From NCBI GenBank assembly GCA_910591455.2, contig OU342816.1:9004800-9068799 (forward strand): 64,000 nucleotides of DNA. Reading direction: 5' to 3'. Every line of letters starts with the position of its first letter. The stretch's first letter is position 1. Positions 27,001 to 34,061 of the stretch are shown here, one piece after another. The DNA comes from Pholis gunnellus. Lineage: Eukaryota; Chordata; Actinopteri; Perciformes; Pholidae. The notes under the pieces were generated by a model, which ran no database searches, was not told the DNA's origin, and saw only the letters and a program-made list of their open reading frames with translations. The position numbers and the translations under genes were made by a program.

Positions 27001-30000
27001 TTTAAGTTTGGCCACCATATTGGCCTTTGTTTCCAACTACCCAAGGCTTCAGAAATGTTTTGAAGACACAGATTTTGTTTACCTGTATCCGCAGCTGGCA
27101 GGTGGAGCTGAGGCCAGGTGTGCCGTGGTCAGCAGCGGTCAGAGTGAAGGCATACTCGGCTCGCTCGGCCGATCTCAGAGGGGAAGCGGTTCTAAGCTCG
27201 CCAGTGGTCGGGTTAAGGGAGAAACGCTCTGCTCTGGAGCCTTCAGAGGATACAACACATATCAATATCAGCTCAGATACTTCAGGGAATGATGATGAAA
27301 CACTGGTTAAACAGACTGCAACAAGTGGTTGAAATGTAACTGATGACTCACCTGATAATGAGTAGTATACGGTCCCATTCTCTCCTTCGTCTGGGTCTTT
27401 AGCTGTCACTGTCCCTAAGACTGTCCCGGAAGGAAGCCCCTCCATCACCTACAATGGAGAAGGATTGTTACTCATTATATTGTCTTTCTCCGACATACTG
27501 TGCCTTATCTATGCACAGTATCTTCCTCTTATGTATATTTATATTCCTCACCTTGTCTACTTGCCTCTCTAGCACTATGATTGTTGCTTATAAATCAAAA
27601 TTCAAAAATGAAAAGTAACTTTAAGCAATGTGTTTACTTCAAACAGTTATTGGAAAACTCAAACAGTATAAGTGAAGTCAGTTGGGAATGACGGCAACAA
27701 AACATATTGCTGCTGTCCTAGCTGGGATAGCATTTCTCAATGGGTTGAGTTGTGGATCTCTTTCTGCCCTCACCTGATTTATCTAATCTCCCTTCATTCT
27801 CACCTGATGGAGCAGCTCCCTATCCGGCCTGGTATGAGTGAAACTGGGGGCGTGGTCATTTTCGTCCAGCACACTGATATGAGCGGTGCCGGTGGCGCTG
27901 CGAGGAGGCGTACCCCCGTCCTGTACGACCACAACCAGCTGGTAGCTGGACTGCTGCTCTCTGTCCAAGGCGAGGCGGGTGCTAATCTCCCCTAAAGAAA
28001 AAGAGAAGGAGAGAAGGCCTCAGCGTTCATTACTTGCAATAGTTAGGGAATAATTGCCATGTTAATTTAATTGTCTAACAGCAAATCATTGATTCCTCAA
28101 GGGAAATCATGTTGGTATTAGTCCTGCTGATGGAGTAACTACATCCCAGCAAGTGTAACACAATTCCAGCCAGCTGCTTCATAAGTACTATTACTCTTCT
28201 TAAATTCAAAGATAAAAAGGCTATGATGTGGTGTTCGTGTTCACCTGTTTGCGAGTTGATCTGAAAGTGCCTGTCGGTGTGCAGCAGCCTGTAGGTGAGT
28301 CGAGCATTTAGTCCTGCATCTCTGTCCGTTGCAGACACCCTTCCGAAGCCGGTCCCTGCCAGCAGGTTCTCTCTGACAGCTAGGAACACCCTCTCCTGGC
28401 TCAGTCTCGGGGAATTGTCATTCTCATCAGTTACCGTCACCCTGACTGCGGCACTGCCAGTTCTCCCCGTCCCTCCCGGACCTGAAGTTGCCAGGACAGT
28501 CAGCAGGTACATGTCTTTGACCTCTCGGTCCAGAGAGCTACGAACAAACAGCCACCCACTGTCTGGCATGATGCCAAATCCTGCAGCGTCACCGTCAGGC
28601 CTAAGCCGGTAGGAAACAGAGGATGAAGAAGATGACGAGGAGCTTCCTCCATTCCCGGAAGCCTCTCTGTTGAGAGCTCGAACTTGGAGGAAACGTGTGT
28701 TGAGGGGCGTGTTTTCCCGTAGCTCCACGCGGTAGGTCAGGGTGTCAAAGTTGGGGCCTTGTGCATCTTGCGCCTGGATGTGGACCACAAGGGTGAAGGT
28801 GGAGCTGAGCTGAGGCGCTCCGCCATCCTTGGCAACCACCTGAAGGTCATAGCGCGGGACACTTTCATAAGAAAGACTCCCAATCAGACGTACCTCCCCG
28901 CTGCCCCGGTCAACACCAAATGTCCTCTGGCCACCGGTACCTGCAGCCCCAGCAGAGACCAGGTCGAAGCTGAGCTGACCGTTATGACCAGAGTCCTTGT
29001 CGGTGGCCTGAATGCTGTAGATAACAGTCCCCATTTTGGTGATCTCAGGTAAAAGCAGGGACTCTGATGAGGAGGGGAGGAAGGTGGGGGCATTGTCATT
29101 GACGTCTGAAATGGTTATCCGTACCCGGCTGGTTCCATACGCTGGAGGAGACCCGGAGCGCGCCTGGATCTCCAGGTCACGACTAGAGCAGGTCTCGTGG
29201 TCCAGAGGGAGGGCAGTGCGAATGGTACCGGAGGCACTGTCCACTGTGAAGTAACCATCAGGGTCTCCGGAAGAGATGGTGTAAAAGATATCCTGAGAAA
29301 CGCCTGCATGGAGGACACAGACAGCAAAATAAACAGTGAGAAAGGGGCACTCAAAAAGGGACTAAAAATAGAACCCAGGGTTCAGAGAAAAGCAGCAAAT
29401 AATCTCCTTTGTAAATCTGGAACAAGCTAATCTTTGGCATTACTGCTTGATAATTTCTCTATCAATCAACTAAACCTTTCACCACAAGACGGGACGTAGA
29501 GAGTTTCAATATACTTTATGTAGCTGTTCATTATCCAATTTGTTTTAGCTTAATGTAAACACATCCGACACATGAAAAATTCAGATGACAGATCCATATC
29601 CGCTTTCAGTTGACAGGGATGTGGTGTGTGTATTATTATCGTAAGTGTTAACGAAGGGCTGGATTCACTCAAAGGGGGATGAGGGGGTAGAGTTACTGAA
29701 AGCCTTGCTGCAGTTACACAGACAGAGATAAGTGTTCCTCTGTCCACTACACCGCTGAAAACACTTCATTATGACTCCCACTCAGAATTACAGGCCCATT
29801 CAAAATCATTCCTCCGTCATTAGTACAGAAAGAAAATAAAAGTCTGGCCACAATGAAAATAATCCCCTGTATAGCCCACGCTTTGAGATGGATGTGATTT
29901 CTTAATGGAGTGTGTGCTCTTATTGCTTGAGTATTTGCACAACTGCTGGAGTGAGAAGGAAGACATCATACACTCTCCAGCCCATTAGTGCATTTCTGTC

Positions 30001-32717
30001 CAGGTACAGTAAGGCACATGAAACAGGTTCCCGCTGGCAAATCATGTCAAGTAAATTGATATAGAAGCAAACCTGCTATGAGCAAAGGCAGAAAAGACAA
30101 CAACAACTTGACAGAACAGGCGTCCTCACCTGTCTTGGTAGCAGCTCGGACCGCTCCCACCGCTGTCCCCCTGAGGACGTCCTCCGACACAGTGAAGAAA
30201 TACTGGGCCTGGTCAAACACGGGTGACGCCACCGAGCCTCCCACCACACTCACGTTCACCCGGGCATTGACCGGCGCCGTCAGACCGGCGCCGTCCTCGG
30301 CTGATATGACCATGGAGATCACCGTGTTGGCTTTGCCGTGGAGCGAACGGGAGAGAGAAATCACGCCTGTAGAGGGAGAAAGATAAGTAGGGAAGACAAA
30401 TTAAACTATTGGTTTTTTAAAAACTCCAAAGCAATAATGCTCACAATAGCTCATCCGTGTTTTTTTGGTGTGTGTGGTTCTCAGTGACACACACACACAC
30501 ACACACACACACATACCCGTGTCCTTGTTGAGAGTGAAGAAACCAGTTCCTCCTGAAGGCACTGTGCGGTAGGTCACTCTGCCGTTTTCCCCAGCATCAG
30601 GGTCATTCGCTGTTACCTTGACAACGGAGGTTCCCGGGGCACTATGGGTACTGAGACTGACTGTGTAGAGGACGGGATAAAAGGTGGGCCGGTTGTCATT
30701 GATGTCCACCACAGAGACTCGCACACGTGCTACCGAGCTCAGGCCACCCTGGAAAGAAAATTTAAAAAATCTTCGGATTAGATTTGATTCAAGATATTAG
30801 CATTAAAATATTATTACACACAAGATCACATCAGCAAGCACACATTCTGTAATGATATTCCGGATCTTAACTGACTAGTCTATTGAGGCAAAGTGAGAAT
30901 AAATCATAAAAATAGCTTTCAGTTGAACCACAATCTCCCTCCCTTCCTGCACTGTATATCCCCGTAGACAACATTCAATTTGTTTTCCATCTCTCGGTGA
31001 AAAGCGACAGCCCGGGTCTTTCATGTTATGAAACTTCGACAATAGATTTATGTCCCAGTGTAAAGACAAAGCAGCTGTGAAGGAATACATAAAGATGAGT
31101 TCTCCGTTGAAGATCCCTGAAATATGGAGCCAATCAACCGTTGAATGCATTTGTCAGCGAGGGGAAGGGTTTGCACTCATTACACTGTGTCTGCCGGCTT
31201 AGTTTTACGAGCCCGTTAAAGAAGGGAATAGTTGAGACGGAGGGAACGGATGAGTTGTGCTGGGAATGTGCCGGGGTTGGGAGAGAAGATGCATTGTGTG
31301 GGTTACGTGGTAAATTATAGAGCTGAATTCAATCTTCACATGAATACAGAAAATTAAAAAAATGTATGACTTCTACAACTATGACCAATGTGTAAAGACA
31401 TTTTAAAATAATGGTGATGTATTCTATTTCTTTATGTAATCAAAGTATACACAAGAGAATGAATGCTTTATTGCGCCTCATGCCAATTTAAGTGCATCCA
31501 ATGTGATTAATTGATACTTTAAATGTGCATGGGTCTACTGGGAAGACGCCAGAGCAAAGAGTTATTAAATGTGGTCAATGTGAGGCATCGTATTTAAACT
31601 TAAATGGGATCCTACAGTTAAAAGTTTATAGAAATGGACTGTTTAAATCGATCTGTTTTCCTACTTCTTTACCTTTTTCCTCCCCACACTCCCGCTCTGT
31701 TTGCTCTGATTGCTTTGCCATGCTGTTGCGCTTTCCCTTGAATCTTTTCGAAGACACACAGTAAGAGACAGGACGTTGTCTTCTTCTAACATGTTCTCAG
31801 TGTCTCTTTGATCAGATTTATTTGAGCGCACACGTCCTTAATTTGCCGTCTGCTTGAAGCTCTGAACAGAAGGAGCATCACACACTCAGGCGGCAATGTT
31901 TGATCATAAAGCAACACTAAAAACTAGTGCTTTAACTTCAGTCTAGTTTGATGTTGTAGTCTCTTTCCTAGGTCTTTTTCAGCTATGATTAATTAGGCTT
32001 TAATTGTACAGAGATGCAAAGGTTCAAGAAATAGATTTCTTGTGTGGAAATACTCTTATTTGCTTTTGTGCTGAGAGTTGGATGAGATACCATTCTCACG
32101 TCTGCGATGAATTTGAAGCTACTGCTAGCAGCCAGGTAGCTTAGCTCAGCAACAACACTGGAAACAGGGGGAACAGCTTGCCATGGCTGTGTACGAAATT
32201 AACATAATCTCTCTGCCAGAACCTCAAACTAACCAAAGGCTCACTAATAAAAAAAATAAAACTGGCTTGTAGTAGTGTTGGTATAAAAATGACACAATGT
32301 GTTCTTACAGGGGGGTTTGTTATCTTGCTGGGAAAGCTGTTTCTCCTGCTTCCAGTGTAAAAACTAACCTTGTCTGCTGGCAGGAGCCTCCTAGCTATTC
32401 ATCAAACGGACATGAGACTGACCGACTACAGACTTCTCCTTTAAGAATTGATGTGTCTGACAAGATGAAAGGGTTAAAGAGATTACAACTACTAATTCCT
32501 TATAGTTTCAGGGTAAAAGTATTCTTACTCCATCCGTTGCAGTGACGGTCAAGTCAAACTTGTCCAATCCTTCATCCCGGTCCAGAGCTGTGCTGGTGCA
32601 AATCTGGCCAGTCTCCTTGTCAATGGTAAAGTGTGTTGGTGCTGTGCTTCCGGAGCCAGAACCCAGGATGTAGGATATAGCGCCAAAGGAACCACGATCC
32701 TCATCTGTGGCCGACAC
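12991..32717 (-). CDS. dchs1: dachsous-1 cadherin (dchs1), 3' 25 coding exons; 5' end outside window
   Basis: Giant atypical cadherin of the plasma membrane, the partner of Fat4 in planar cell polarity and Hippo-linked growth control (family knowledge). Seen: 25 minus-strand exons with GT-AG borders and consistent phases, totalling 8,124 nt or about 2,707 residues. They encode 21 repeat boundaries, 16 with a DxNDN-type motif, then a transmembrane helix and a tail of about 350 residues. The tail carries blocks I recognise from vertebrate DCHS1: GGSLDPSHSSGRGSAEAAED, RGPDSGIQQDAD, ELRGSYNWDYLL, PQFQPLANVFTEIARLKDE and SPISHEGS. Vertebrate DCHS1 is about 3,300 residues with 27 repeats, so roughly 590 N-terminal residues are missing. 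The first exon here starts in phase 0 within repeat 6 and has no initiator. DCHS2 and FAT cadherins are excluded by the tail. Whether this is dchs1a or dchs1b cannot be decided. Confidence 0.95.
14062..14145 (-). other. dchs1: transmembrane helix of dachsous-1
   Basis: About 27 uninterrupted hydrophobic residues beginning NILLISIIAVSLGF, followed directly by KSRRRKK, a classic stop-transfer signal. This fixes a type I topology with the repeats outside and the tail inside. It is preceded by GLAPDV, also found in mammalian DCHS1. Confidence 0.93.
14266..14277 (-). other. dchs1: R-T-K-R proprotein convertase (furin-type) motif
   Basis: Codons AGG ACC AAA CGG encode R-T-K-R followed by E, matching the R-x-K/R-R furin consensus. 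It lies about 40 residues outside the membrane in the last repeat, right after a flexible Ser/Gly run. From memory, mammalian DCHS1 has R-T-R-R-E at the same place. Cleavage is an inference. Confidence 0.5.
15166..15575 (-). CDS. dchs1: dchs1 exon 24: EC24, EC24/25 boundary
   Basis: Residues 1887-2024, 410 nt; phase 2 in, 1 out. Acceptor tttttctgtctgcag then G GCT ACA; donor ACA G then gtgggc. It encodes TVSEDTIPGSTVLTF, FDSDLSRENCGFDFAI, LDFETKPLYNLTVVV and the linker IGDVNDNPPVF. Only a 121-nt intron separates it from the last exon. Confidence 0.94.
15664..15835 (-). CDS. dchs1: dchs1 exon 23: end of EC23, EC23/24 boundary
   Basis: Residues 1830-1887, 172 nt; phase 1 in, 2 out. Acceptor gtctgtgtccag then GA ACC CTG; donor TAC AA then gtcagt. 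It encodes RAEFDPERPSVSIVIEARDG and the linker ISDVNDNAPVF. Confidence 0.92.
15981..16122 (-). CDS. dchs1: dchs1 exon 22: first half of EC23
   Basis: Residues 1783-1830, 142 nt; phase 0 in, 1 out. Acceptor tatgtacctcag then GTA ACT CTG; donor AAC G then gtagac. It encodes VTLPEHTPPGSVVITV and TDRDSGENGKITYRV. Confidence 0.92.
16654..16940 (-). CDS. dchs1: dchs1 exon 21: EC22, EC22/23 boundary
   Basis: Residues 1687-1782. Acceptor ctacctatcag then AT ATG TTG; donor TAT CAG then gtaagg. Phase 1 in, 0 out. It encodes MLIGTEITLVTGNDVD, LDFEEKTWYTLTV and the canonical linker VEDINDNAPAF. Confidence 0.92.
17150..17280 (-). CDS. dchs1: dchs1 exon 20: end of EC21, EC21/22 boundary
   Basis: Residues 1643-1687, 131 nt; phase 2 in, 1 out. 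Acceptor ctgtccacccacag then G CTC GTA; donor GAG A then gtaagg. It encodes VVTATDRGSPRLAGSA and the linker IVDQNDNSPTI. Confidence 0.92.
17749..17900 (-). CDS. dchs1: dchs1 exon 19: EC21 body
   Basis: Residues 1593-1643, 152 nt; phase 0 in, 2 out. Acceptor ctactttctcccag then GTG ATG GCA; donor ACC AA then gtgaga. It encodes VMAEDVDQGQNGQVTYSI and KIDPMTGSITTAAIMD. Flanking exons continue it in frame (FTQTK then LVVTATDRGSP). Confidence 0.9.
18012..18237 (+). mobile_element. short interspersed repeat (teleost 'ggaggttatgttttc' family) in dchs1 intron
   Basis: The segment begins tctgctaaggaggttatg and contains the phrases tactggccgtatttccatga, aacttggtgaaagggtgt, gaagaaccca and gagtggatcc, ending near gcgctctgagagtggcc. 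I recognise these as diverged copies of a short non-coding repeat common in fish genomes. It lies wholly within the intron between exons 18 and 19. The family name and class (SINE or MITE) are not certain. Confidence 0.6.
18265..18476 (-). CDS. dchs1: dchs1 exon 18: end of EC20, EC20/21 boundary
   Basis: Residues 1522-1592. Acceptor ctcaaatctccag then GT GAA ATC; donor ATA CAG then gtactt. Phase 1 in, 0 out. It encodes EIMVQSARGLDFEDAPRL, the linker LQDVNDNLPRF and YVAYMREAQGYEMPIIQ of EC21. Confidence 0.92.
18636..18749 (-). CDS. dchs1: dchs1 exon 17: EC20 middle
   Basis: Residues 1484-1522; 114 nt, phase 1-1. Acceptor tcaaaaattcag then GC ACT GCT; donor TCA G then gtgaaa. It encodes TAVAQAQAQHPDGTRKGISY and the strand AFRISSSSG. 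There is no initiator, so it shows only by splice sites and phase. EC20 lacks the usual DxD after the linker, consistent with a repeat that has lost calcium binding. Confidence 0.85.
18881..19277 (-). CDS. dchs1: dchs1 exon 16: EC18/19 boundary to start of EC20
   Basis: Residues 1352-1484; 397 nt, phase 0 in, 1 out. Acceptor ctctttcttctag then GTG ACA GTC; donor CAA G then gtctga (weak). It has the canonical linker ILDVNDNTPFF, a full EC19 (EDKDFGANGSVFYRF, AMDQGSPAQSA), then an atypical boundary VIYVKEVEYSGIRF with no DxNDN, and EC20 begins VSLQENAMQG. Confidence 0.93.
19444..19650 (-). CDS. dchs1: dchs1 exon 15: EC18 body
   Basis: Residues 1283-1351; 207 nt, phase 0-0. Acceptor ttatctatttccag then GTG TCC GCC; donor GCT CAG then gtaaat. 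It encodes SATDADDDLNGKVLYFL, TGAITTSAPLDREKR and the strand SYSFQVFAVD. The 93-nt intron before it happens to be open in the same frame, so a naive reading merges the two exons. Confidence 0.92.
19744..20000 (-). CDS. dchs1: dchs1 exon 14: end of EC17, start of EC18
   Basis: Residues 1197-1282. Acceptor atcctccatccag then CT GGG GAC; donor CTG GAG then gtaagt. Phase 1 in, 0 out. It encodes GDPHGDFHLHASTGAL, LDRETAAEYTLEVVATD and the canonical linker VLDVNDNSPVF, then EDAAEGSKVLE of EC18. The open frame runs well upstream of the first ATG-like codon to the acceptor. Confidence 0.92.
20527..20736 (-). CDS. dchs1: dchs1 exon 13: end of EC16, start of EC17
   Basis: Residues 1127-1197; 210 nt, phase 1-1. 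Acceptor catcttttatcag then TG TAT GCC; donor ACT G then gtgaga. It encodes ARDGGMPPNF, the canonical linker VQDVNDNAPVF and the ATDPDSGPGGELEYKI signature. Confidence 0.92.
20847..20972 (-). CDS. dchs1: dchs1 exon 12: central EC16
   Basis: Residues 1085-1127; 126 nt, phase 1-1. Acceptor tttcaatgcag then GT TCT AAT; donor ACT G then gtacta. It encodes SNGEVTYGGVTEEGF, TGVITTTKELDAEL and HYTLT, the middle strands of one repeat. Confidence 0.9.
21296..21535 (-). CDS. dchs1: dchs1 exon 11: end of EC15, start of EC16
   Basis: Residues 1005-1085; 240 nt, phase 1-1. Acceptor ctctctcttgtag then GC TCT CTC; donor CAA G then gttggt. It encodes SLSVLKALDREDQDIF, the canonical linker VIDVNDEAPLF and TVSATDRDQG. 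An intron of about 2.1 kb lies between it and exon 10. Confidence 0.92.
23609..23724 (-). CDS. dchs1: dchs1 exon 10: first half of EC15
   Basis: Residues 966-1005, 116 nt with no usable ATG near its start, so easy to miss. Acceptor tctttattgacag then G TTT GTG ATT; donor ACT G then gtaagc. Phase 2 in, 1 out. It encodes VMARDEDEGENGRVSY and RFSLNPNTG, which join the exons on either side into one continuous cadherin repeat. Confidence 0.9.
23874..24169 (-). CDS. dchs1: dchs1 exon 9: EC14, EC14/15 boundary
   Basis: Residues 868-966. Acceptor ttttttcatag then GAT GGC AGT; donor GTA GG then gtgagg. Phase 0 in, 2 out. It reads DGSGPNSELHYS, a LDRESTPSLYL strand and the canonical linker VTDENDNAPVF, then EC15 starts (VSVMEDQPVG). 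Only its 3' part follows an ATG-like codon; the open frame and acceptor place the true start at 24169. Confidence 0.9.
24497..24937 (-). CDS. dchs1: dchs1 exon 8: EC13 with atypical linker, EC13/14 boundary
   Basis: Residues 721-867; 441 nt, phase 0-0. Acceptor cctttctttcag then GTC CTC AGC; donor GAT CAG then gtggga. It opens VLSSSRSNPKPNMLS directly after LRIQ of the previous exon, where DVNDN would normally be. Later it has the canonical linker VQDSNDHAPQF and a good DYEKGSRYRL strand. The phase match on both sides argues against a lost exon. Confidence 0.9.
25631..25665 (+). repeat. (AC)n microsatellite in intron between exons 7 and 8
   Basis: About 35 bp of AC with one cg interruption. 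Confidence 0.93.
27083..27240 (-). CDS. dchs1: dchs1 exon 7: second part of EC12
   Basis: Residues 668-720. The acceptor at 27241-27242 (atcctctgaag then GC TCC AGA) has a weaker pyrimidine tract than its neighbours; donor ATA CAG then gtaaac. Phase 1 in, 0 out. It encodes ERFSLNPTTGELRTASPL, the DHGTPGLSS turn and the strand CQLRIQ, and stops just before the EC12/13 boundary. Confidence 0.88.
27352..27448 (-). CDS. dchs1: dchs1 exon 6: first part of EC12
   Basis: Residues 636-668, a short 97-nt exon. Acceptor cttctccattgtag then GTG ATG GAG; donor TCA G then gtgagt. Phase 0 in, 1 out. It carries the repeat signature TAKDPDEGENGTVYYS. The phase fits exactly with the next exon. Confidence 0.9.
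27804..27991 (-). CDS. dchs1: dchs1 exon 5: end of EC11, EC11/12 boundary
   Basis: Residues 573-635. Acceptor ctttttctttag then GG GAG ATT; donor CAT CAG then gtgaga. Phase 1 in, 0 out. It encodes GEISTRLALDREQQSS, the strand QLVVVVQDGGTPP and the canonical linker VLDENDHAPSF, then opens EC12. Confidence 0.92.
28245..29303 (-). CDS. dchs1: dchs1 exon 4: large exon, EC8 to EC11
   Basis: Residues 220-573; 1,059 nt, the second largest coding exon in the window. Acceptor gtcctccatgcag then GC GTT TCT; donor ACA G then gtgaac. Phase 1-1. Boundaries in order: ISDVNDNAPTF (canonical), HIQAQDAQGPNF (no calcium ligands) and VTDENDNSPRL (canonical). EC10 holds a run of nine serines followed by VSYRLRPDG. 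Repeat motifs DKDSGHNGQLSF and DRDAGLNARLTY are typical of cadherins. Confidence 0.94.
30130..30366 (-). CDS. dchs1: dchs1 exon 3: end of EC7, non-canonical EC7/8 boundary
   Basis: Residues 141-220. Acceptor ctccctctacag then GC GTG ATT; donor ACA G then gtgagg. Phase 1-1, 237 nt, so skipping it would keep the frame. The boundary reads VNVSVVGGSVASPVF where DxNDNxP is expected, so this linker lacks its calcium ligands. EC8 starts YFFTVSEDVLRGTAV. Translation stays open throughout. Confidence 0.92.
30487..30512 (+). repeat. (AC)13 microsatellite at a dchs1 splice donor
   Basis: Thirteen AC units; in the dchs1 sense strand they are (GT)13, starting five bases past the end of exon 2 (donor gtatgtgtgtg). 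Confidence 0.97.
30517..30748 (-). CDS. dchs1: dchs1 exon 2: EC6/7 boundary and most of EC7
   Basis: Residues 64-141. Acceptor tttctttccag then GGT GGC CTG; the exon ends ACG G, then gtatgt. Phase 0 in, phase 1 out. It encodes the canonical calcium-binding linker VVDINDNRPTF and the start of EC7 (NDPDAGENGRVTY). The donor is followed at once by a (TG)13 tract in the sense strand (30487-30512). Confidence 0.92.
32070..32446 (+). mobile_element. percomorph interspersed repeat in dchs1 intron
   Basis: Contains gaagctactgctagcagcca, ggtagcttagctcagcaaca and actggaaacagggggaacag, then a shared middle and a terminal cagacttctccttta. These are diverged copies of a repeat very common in percomorph fishes. 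It ends about 80 nt past the donor of the first exon in the window. No coding capacity is seen. It supports the organism call. Confidence 0.65.
32529..32717 (-). CDS. dchs1: dchs1 exon 1 of the window: second half of EC6
   Basis: Residues 1-63 of the part seen here. The acceptor is cttctccctcag followed by GTG TCG GCC ACA; the donor is GGA then gtaaga. Phase 0 at both ends (189 nt). It begins VSATDEDRGSFGA, carries the DRDEG strand motif and ends TVTATDG, so it is the middle and end of a cadherin repeat whose start must be in an upstream exon. No upstream cadherin exon is found between here and 64000. A percomorph-type repeat ends about 80 nt past its donor. Confidence 0.9.
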
Positions 32718-33439
32718 CTGAGGGAGAAGAGACACGAGGTCAGAGATGGACGGTCCACTGGTGCCAAACAGCCCGTGAGACATAAGGATTTCAAGAAGCA
32801 TCGGACCAACACACCCAGCAGGTCCCAAAAAATCTGCATGAAAGAAAACGTACATGTGTCATAATTATTATATACGAGCTCGGGGCCTTTCTGTTATCAC
32901 AATAATGTCCCATATTGCAGCCACCTCACTGCTCATACAGCTGCACTTGTCAAAATATCACACACCATAGCACTACTTGTTATGATTTCCAGAGGACTAT
33001 AAAACCAAGCATCTGTGAGAGCGATTCACTTTTATAGATCACAGATACACTGTATGTGAAAAAAAGGGGTAAAAAAGGGGATAAATCTCCCCCACAGTGT
33101 GTTTGAAAAACTGGTAGAAGGACAGGTGGTGCGGTTACCATGGATATAGAGGGAGGAACTGACAGGTAACCTTGAGTACAACAGAGAAGAGTTTTGACAG
33201 AGATTGTGTGTTTGGTTCAGGCGTCAACGGAAGCACTAAAATGAGTGATGGAAGGTCAAACTGGTTCCTATAAATGAGATGCAGACTGACTGAAAGAGCC
33301 GAACACCTACGACTTTAATCCTTACTCCATTTTTCTCCCACAAAGGACTTTATATTGTAAGAACAAAGACACAACAGACGGAGGTCTTGATCCAGCCTTT
33401 GACTTTTTTTGTCTCATCTACCTAACATATTTCTTTCTC

Positions 33440-33441
<2 letters not shown>

Positions 33442-33479
<38 letters not shown>
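33442..33479 (+). repeat. (AC)n microsatellite
   Basis: About 38 bp of AC, in the long intron close to its 3' end. Confidence 0.95.
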
Positions 33480-33484
<5 letters not shown>

Positions 33485-33852
33485 CACACAAACATACATT
33501 GTATGCTCCGACCAAATCTATTAAAACGCTCATAAACCCCGTAGTACAACAAAGATTTCCTTGCAAAACACAAAAGGGAAATGTCCTCTGTGCTCCAGGG
33601 TCCTGCCTCTGACTGAAGTTTTACACTGGTCCATAACATTGTTTGGTGGCGTTTATGGTGCTTGTTAAAAGTAGCATTCACCGTCAGATCTCGAAGCCTT
33701 GATGGCGGGCCAAGATCCAGGAGTCCTCATGACATCACTCCCTCTCTGTCATAGTCTTTCTAATCAGGCAACAGAAAGATATCTGTTTACTTTTAATCTA
33801 ATTTTTGTGTAAATACTGATTACAACATTTCTGGCAAAGGAAGGATATTGTT

Positions 33853-34061
33853 GGGGTGGTCCTCGACCAAAGAAATTCGTAGTTGATTAAAACTCCAACG
33901 ATTTTGAATCGACACATTTATTTAATCAACAGATCTGAATAACTGAGGTTCTCCGCAAAGAATAAAACAAAACCAGCACTTTAATAAAAAAAATGAAAAA
34001 AGAAATCTTAGTCGACAAACAAAACAACCTATTAATCGAGTAATTGACTAAGAGGGGGCTG
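33853..34061. mobile_element. possible hAT-type non-autonomous element remnant
   Basis: The left part reads gggtggtcctcgaccaaaga and cgattttgaatcgac; the right part reads cttagtcgac, ttaatcgagtaattgac and taagagggggctgag. The repeated TCGAC/AATCGA words at both ends resemble short hAT-like repeats seen in fish. I could not define clean terminal inverted repeats or a target duplication. Confidence 0.35.

Noticed and set aside
28295..29254. Plus-strand open frames opposite exon 4 of dchs1.
   Set aside because: Antisense shadows of a long coding exon.
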